Source: Henricia sp. BOLD:AAB3569
Lineage: Eukaryota; Echinodermata; Asteroidea; Spinulosida; Echinasteridae
Direction: 5' to 3'
DNA length: 64,000 nucleotides
NCBI GenBank assembly: GCA_037783545.1
Contig: JBBELK010000481.1
Span: 1,364,001 to 1,428,000, forward strand
A model generated the notes under the pieces. That model did not search any database, was not told where the DNA came from, and was given only the letters and a program-made list of their open reading frames with translations. The position numbers and the translations under genes are program-made. This document shows, piece by piece, positions 48,501-51,500 of this stretch; position 1 is the stretch's first letter, and each line of letters begins with the position of its first letter.

Positions 48501-51500
48501 AACAACACGTGTTATGCAACGAATTACTGTATAGTCAGTCCCATTTACATAAAGTTTTAGCATGCCTGCTCAATATACATTTAAATTAAATGTTTGTGTT
48601 TGACTTTTCAGGGTCATCTTTTGCGCAATATCCACTCCATCAACCAAAAAACCAGACAACTAAACAATGAATCTATTCGGTGAGTAGAATAAACCTTTTG
48701 CGCATTCGCAGATGCATCATGGGATTGGATGACTCCAAGTTTTTACCCAAGTATTGCCAGTGACCCAAACCACTCGGCCACGGTACCCCCACCATAACGC
48801 TACTTGTCCATTTAAGTTTTAAGAACTCGATCCTTGCTGTTACCAGAAGAATCCCAATGTATTTTTCAGGGCTGTAGTCGAGTCCACACTTTCAGAGTCC
48901 GAGTCCAGCATACACCTGTCCTTTAGGCCATGGAAAATATTTCTTTGGCAGGTGAAAATCATTTCAAGCGTTTGAAATTTCACATTTTAAAAATTTCATT
49001 TCACATATTTTTCGGCTCAATTTGTAACAAGCACTTGAAATAATATCCCGGCACTCGTAATGATGTACTTTTCGTAAAATGTATCTTAAAGGCAGTATAC
49101 ATGATTGGTATCTCGAAAATCAGAAATGTTCACAGATTTACGCCTAACTTGCACAGTATAAACATGATGACCGTAGAAAACTTTTCCTGAAATTGTTTTG
49201 TCTGAAGTGCTATAGTCTTTGAGAAATTAGTAAAACAATTAGTTTTCGTCTCATGAGACGAAAATTCAATTCGCCCCAAAACCATTTCGCCCAAGTGCCA
49301 TTTCGCCCCTAAACCACTTCGCCCGAGTTCCATTTCGCCCCAAATCACTTCCTCCAAACACACCATCGCCAAAATGCCACTTCGCCCCAAAACCACTTCG
49401 TGCAAATGCTGTGGTTCAGGGCGAAATGGTTCAGGGCGAAGTGGTTTTGGGGCGAAATGACTGCAAACCCTTTTGACTGTTTTCTTAAAAGTTAGACGAA
49501 GTACGGAGCTGGTTTTTGTTCAGGTTGGTTTTAGTCATGCATATCTTCAATCACACAGGGGGATAAAACTATTTGTAACAGTTTACCAATCATGTATACT
49601 ATCTTTAATGCATGTGGGTTTTTGTTTTCACTAGACTCGGAAAGACTCGGCCCAAATCTCGGAGTCCTTACCACCTGAGTCCGGGTCCTGACTGGTTGAG
49701 TCCTAGTCCGAGTCCTTAAAAATTGGGACTCGTGTCTGTACTTTGAAGTATTCTCATTTGTTTTTTGGTAAAACTATACCACAGTTAATTAAAGGGACAT
49801 ACCGGCTTTGTTGGGATATTTGGGCGCGAAATAGACCCATACATGATTCTGAAAGTCTTTCCGAAATAGACTGAAGAGAACCCGAAAAGAAACAACAAAA
49901 TTTGGCCGTTTTTTAGCATTTTTCAAAAAATCAAGGTCACGTGATTTATCCGAACCAGATTTCTGGTTCGGATAAATCACGTGCTCTTGGAGTTAGTTTT
50001 ATTTCCAGCCATATGGTTTATGATAGTTTATTCTGGGAGTTTATTACTGCAGTACTGCATCACATTCAGCTCTGATTTTTTTATTTGACAAAGGAGACCA
50101 TTTATTCAGGTTATGAAACAAAGTCAAACATAACTCTAAAAAATCGAACATAACATTTTGACACAAAGTCCGAGGAACCGAAGCGAGTTCCACCGGACAA
50201 TGTGACATTTAGCCACAGTGCTTGTGGTTCGTGCAGCCAGATCACCATCGGATGTTTTAGTCTGTACACCTACTCCATCCTGAGATATCAGGGAATTTCC
50301 ACTCTGCAAAGCGACGTAACAATACCCTGAGGAAATACACGCAAATCTGTGGAGCGAGCCGGCTGTTGTCTTGAGCCAACTCACGCCCGAGTCATTTTGA
50401 TGTAATTTAATCAATTTGGTCATGTTATGCCGAAAAGAAACAATTTCTATACTTTTCAGAAATTGTATTGGGTTCCGTTCCTTATGACTGTCCCATTTCT
50501 ACCAAACTTTCAAACGACGAACCTTATTTACTCCGCAGTTTTTCACATTAATAACAGGGATGCATGCTGACGAATGTAATGGAACGGATTCCCCAGTATG
50601 CTTTAAATAGCAGCCAATCGCCGACGCGGACAACGGCCAGCATTACCGAGTACATGTATCACATGCATGCACGGTGTTTACAATCTGCGCGCGTTACATT
50701 TGAATGCCTGCAATCGTGCTGCAATGCACTGTAAGCGTCCTGATTGGTCCAGCAGAGGCGACAAGATTTCTGTCGCTAGTCCCACCGCCAAATGGGGCCT
50801 TTTTCAACAGGGCCACTGTACGCAGGAGTTAGAGAGTGCGTTAAAGGGGCACTGTTGCAAGAGGATGTACCTACTCTGACTCCACGCGGAACTACAGCTG
50901 TACGTTCGTGAAGACAAATCTTCAAAACGAACAAACCCATTCGGTGGTCCGAGCTGTCCAGTGAAATCTTCATCAGAAAATGAGTGATATCCAAAGCAAA
51001 AGCTGCCAAGTGAAGAGCGAATCGTTTCGGACAAAGTCGTGAGTCTCGCCCGATAGTGAACGGCTGGTAAAGCGTATAACTGGACTATATTGACAATTTA
51101 TGTTAATTTTAAGCTTTTGTAGATAATTACAGGACATTTTGATGATCTTTTTTCACAAGGACCATCAAAAAATTATTGTCAAGCATGCTACATCACTAAA
51201 TAAACCTTATCGACGTTCTCAAAGCATCATGGGATTGGATGACAAGTGAAGCTGGCAATTTTCACACAAACCTATGGGGCTCTGGGGACATGTCAATGTT
51301 CATCGATTTTATTTTCGTTTCTGTGAAGCGATTGACATGTGATCTTCCCACACGTTCTTCATCAAGGAAAAATGCAATTTTTGACAAAATCATTTTTATT
51401 CTAACTCAGTGTAGTAAAATGAAATAAAATGAGAAAATTAAAAATAATGCACAGCACCAGTTTGTACCTGATTGGCTCTAACGTGGTAGCTCAACCCTGG

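Noticed and set aside
42401-50879. Similar frames at 42401-42772 (minus) and 50667-50879 (plus) as duplicated genes
   Set aside because: They come from inverted copies of the R600 repeat, differ at their ends and contain promoter-like rather than coding features.
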